64,000 nt of DNA from Taxillus chinensis (Eukaryota; Streptophyta; Magnoliopsida; Santalales; Loranthaceae), in NCBI GenBank assembly GCA_023512835.1, contig CM042086.1:13962309-14026308 (forward strand), given 5' to 3'. Below are positions 61,127-64,000 of the stretch, one piece after another. The position numbers and the translations under genes were made by a program. The number at the start of each line of letters is the position of its first letter. Position 1 is the stretch's first letter. Under the pieces are notes generated by a model. It searched no databases. It was not told where the DNA came from and saw only the letters and a list, made by a program, of their open reading frames with translations.

Positions 61127-62150
61127 ATGTTTTGGTTGCTTTTCAAACGGAAAAGCAAAAGACAAAACTACTGGTATTCTATGAAGCAGTCGTCCAGATT
61201 TTGGGATTATTTTTTCTATCTGTCAGAAATTAGAAATAATAGATGTTGGGTATTGCCTGGAGAGAGATTTCTTAATCAAACATTATTATATAGTGCAATT
61301 GAAGGTATTCGTGAGGTGTGGTCTTCTTTTGCACTGGGCCGCTATATGGTTCCCAGGCGAATGTTTTAATTTTCCCAGCCAACTTAAGTAGTTATTGGTT
61401 TTGCATTATACTGCACCCAAAGGCGTATATGCTTTCTTCATTGGGGCTTGTAGTTCCTCTATTTGATTTTTCGTACTAAAAATTAGTTAAGAGGGTTCCT
61501 TTAACATGGAGATGTATTGCCATGGCATTTTTTTTTCAATCTATGAAGATCCGAATGGATAGCAAATCAATTTATGATGGACTAATACAAGGTCCCCATG
61601 ACCCTGCAGTGGAATGTGGAGTTAATGAACAATTGACATCACCAAAACTTTGTTCTGTCCCCCAAAGGTACATTACCCAAGCCTCTTCATTTGAGGAAAC
61701 TTTGCCTGATAGTTACATCTCATCTTACATGTTGCTGTTATTTGTAACCTTTGATGCTGTTAGTTTAGTCAGGCTCATAGCACCCTTGCGTGCGGCTTCT
61801 TTGTTCCACTATTAGTCTATTACTTCTGGCTGTTTATATTCACTGGTGATGGGCGGCAATTAGATAGAGGCGCTAAGACTAAGCTTTATGTGGACGTATT
61901 TTTGTAGGCAGAATCTCTTGGAGGCTACCTTTAATTGTAGTTTACAAAATCAGGAACTGGTTAGGGATTGATTTATTTATATATTTTCATTTCACTTCTG
62001 CTGATTGTAGATTGTACTTGATAGCATTTGTGACGTGTGGTCTTCTTTTTCCGATTGCTCCAATATGGTTCCTCCTGTGTGAACCCTTTCCTGTAAACAA
62101 GTCTCAATTTTCTTTTTGTGGCAGTAGTGAAATCGGAGTAGAAAGATAAA
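61127..62150 (+). other. Cluster of unidentified open frames downstream of the right U6 gene
   Basis: The counterpart of 45453-46499. The 80-codon frame 61127-61369 encodes the same protein as its left-arm copy. The next frame, 61522-61815, is 97 codons because a single-base loss near 61800 shifts it. The following hydrophobic frame has lost its start in a short deletion near 61890. No domain is recognised. Confidence 0.3.
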
Positions 62151-63509
62151 ACTACATACTATGGACCTGCAATTGAGTTTTTAGAAGGCTCATGGTGGCT
62201 GAGCTTTGATATCAATGTTTAATAAGTAACATGAAATCAGAGGTGACGGGTCTTTTGCTACTATGAACTGCTTTGACATTGAATTAGCTGGAAAGCGTTA
62301 AGTGGATTGATGACTTCTTTGTTGATCCCATGAAATTGTGTTGGTTGCTTTTGTGAAGGCTCAAATTGCTTCATGCCCAAGCATTATATGTTCTTTTATC
62401 ATCAAAGTTTTGGATTCTTATTTTAACTTGAGTTGATGAAAGAAGAACAACGGGCACCAGTGCACTTTGTGAGCTATAAAATATTTTATATTCATGTATA
62501 AAATATTTATTTCAACGCTAATCAAGGGGAATTAACATTATATATATATTATAAGTATAAAATTCTATGTTTAAAAAACTAAAGCCTTTGCATACGTAAC
62601 GATGTTGGTTATTTGGATTATGAACATTTTGAGTTGCTTAAATGTTTGTTAAAATCGCTTGCCGCTCCTGAGATTTTTGTAGACTCGTTGGAAATAGCCA
62701 TGAGAAGTGGACATTCTGGTTGGAGGTAAAGGTTTTATGCCCCTATTGTATTTCATTTGCGTTATTGATTTTTGGAATACAATTATACAATTATAACATG
62801 CTGTTGCTTATAAACACGAGCACAATATGTTCCAAAAAAGCAGCTATGAAGGTAGCAAGGATGATTTAGTCAATTGATGAAGAATTTGGGTTCAATGATT
62901 TTGCGACTATACATGATATACATATTGTATAAGTTGGGAATAATAAACTACAATGGGTGTTCATTTCTACCAGTAGTTACCAGTGAGAAGCCTTAAGCCG
63001 TAATAACTAGTGTTTCAAACCAAGATAACCAGTCTTGTTTGGTGATTGCCATTATATTCATGTCCCAAATTATATTCTGTTTGAGTTTGCTGTTATAGCT
63101 GCACTTTTAATTTTTCATGTTTCTGGTGTGGTCGCCTGCATGCGTGTAAATTGTAGGCTTCCAGCTCTGAAGCTTTGAGGGTGGAAGTTGCTGTACTAGA
63201 CCAATATTTGGTGGGTGGAGCAGGGAAACTGAAAGGCTTATTCCCAAATTGGGTTGATGTCACGGCTTATTCAAGTTTTATGTCCACTTATGTTGTATGG
63301 TTACATGATCTTTTTCCTTCTCTAACATTTTAATACAGGTGAAAATGCCTGACCATTGTTGTCCTTTCTATTTTCTGCAATTGACTTTTATTTCTAATTG
63401 AAGTTGAGCCCTGTCTTTTCTGTCGTGTGTAGAGTTGTTTTCTACTCCTAGCTCGACTGCTGTGACCGAACGTCCTACCCTCATGGAGATGTACTACCCA
63501 AATTTGTTT

Positions 63510-63899
63510 TTATTTTTTGGCCAAGGGGATTCGTGTTGACCCGAAATAGGGTATCTTGAACCTTTGAGAAGTTCTTATATTTTTGCATCGTTCACTTGTA
63601 GATAAAAGCTTTGTGTATGGCTTTCTTTGCACAAGAGGCTTGTCAACATCACTCTGTTCATAAGCTTGCTTTGGTATATATCTTCCAGTGCTTGCATCTT
63701 TACTTGAAAGATTAAAGTTGATAGAATATATAATTATTCTCCTTTCAAGACTTTCCAGCCTGTGTATTGGGTTTTTATCATTTACATAATTTTGGCAGGG
63801 AGCACTTGTTCTAGAAGGGGAAGATCCCATATTACTGATGGACGGATCTAATACTTTATTCACAAATTCATTCAACAGAAGCAAAATCAGAACCCACAA
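63510..63899 (-). other. Conserved open frame in the right arm (129 codons), unknown
   Basis: Same length and frame as 43699-44088 with two amino-acid differences. Unknown function; not called as a gene. Confidence 0.3.
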
Positions 63900-64000
63900 T
63901 CATAATGATTCTCCCCTGGCAGCTTAAATTTTGGGATATGTTTTTTACAGGCTAATGCCTTCTCACTGAAATCAAGCTTCCTTTAGTTGAACTTTAAAAT

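Larger units (their letters stand above)
56690..64000 (-). repeat. Large inverted repeat, right arm
   Basis: The reverse complement of 43597-50545, about 7.3 kb, running off the window end. It holds the better U6 gene at 60752-60854 and a MITE-like element at 58975-59290 that is nearly absent from the left arm. It looks cleaner than the left arm: no C-only runs. It is listed as minus because it is inverted relative to the left arm. Confidence 0.93.

Noticed and set aside
56690..64000. The arms as two LTRs of one retrotransposon
   Set aside because: They are inverted, about 7 kb long, contain a U6 gene and show no LTR ends, primer-binding site or polyprotein between them; the DNA between is an SHMT gene.
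1..64000. tRNA, rRNA and CRISPR
   Set aside because: I saw no convincing tRNA T-loop/acceptor pairs, no rRNA blocks and no spaced direct-repeat arrays. A tRNAscan run could still find something missed by eye.

Overview
This is nuclear DNA from a flowering plant. The evidence is split genes with GT-AG introns, very AT-rich intergenic DNA full of small terminal-repeat elements and microsatellites, and plant-only families: an LRR receptor kinase, a DELLA GRAS regulator, a 3-ketoacyl-CoA synthase, a plastidial serine hydroxymethyltransferase and a plant-type U6 snRNA gene. The kinase, esterase and DELLA exons are strikingly GC-rich, while the KCS, SHMT and HBP exons are not. I cannot name the species; nothing rules out a eudicot or a magnoliid.

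Layout. 1-2235: 3' part of an LRR receptor-like kinase gene (+) resembling Arabidopsis At2g26730. 2.2-7.7 kb: gene-free, with AAT and CT microsatellites and a small terminal-repeat element. 7.7-13 kb: two tandem copies (-) of a secreted CE6/SGNH-type carbohydrate acetylesterase gene. 13-19.2 kb: gene-free, with a clear hAT-type MITE. 19.2-20.8 kb: an intronless DELLA-like GRAS gene (-) whose two gibberellin-receptor-binding motifs are both altered. 20.8-30.6 kb: repeat-rich and gene-free. 30.6-31.9 kb: a GDP-fucose transporter gene (-). 33.8-38.5 kb: an eight-exon SOUL/HBP5-like gene (-) whose 2.4 kb first intron holds a broken, intron-retaining sucrose synthase fragment on the opposite strand. 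39.5-42.3 kb: a KCS11/KCS4-like 3-ketoacyl-CoA synthase gene (+). 43.6-64 kb: a very large inverted repeat with arms of about 7 kb, each carrying a U6 snRNA locus and several conserved open frames. Between the arms lies an eleven-exon plastidial SHMT gene (+).

The genes do not form one pathway; this is ordinary plant gene spacing. The points that stand out are the inverted repeat with one good and one decayed U6 gene, signs of poor consensus or mis-assembly inside one arm, the atypical DELLA protein, the recently duplicated esterase pair, and the antisense sucrose synthase relic inside the HBP intron. I found no convincing new system. The best leads are the inverted repeat and the DELLA variant.
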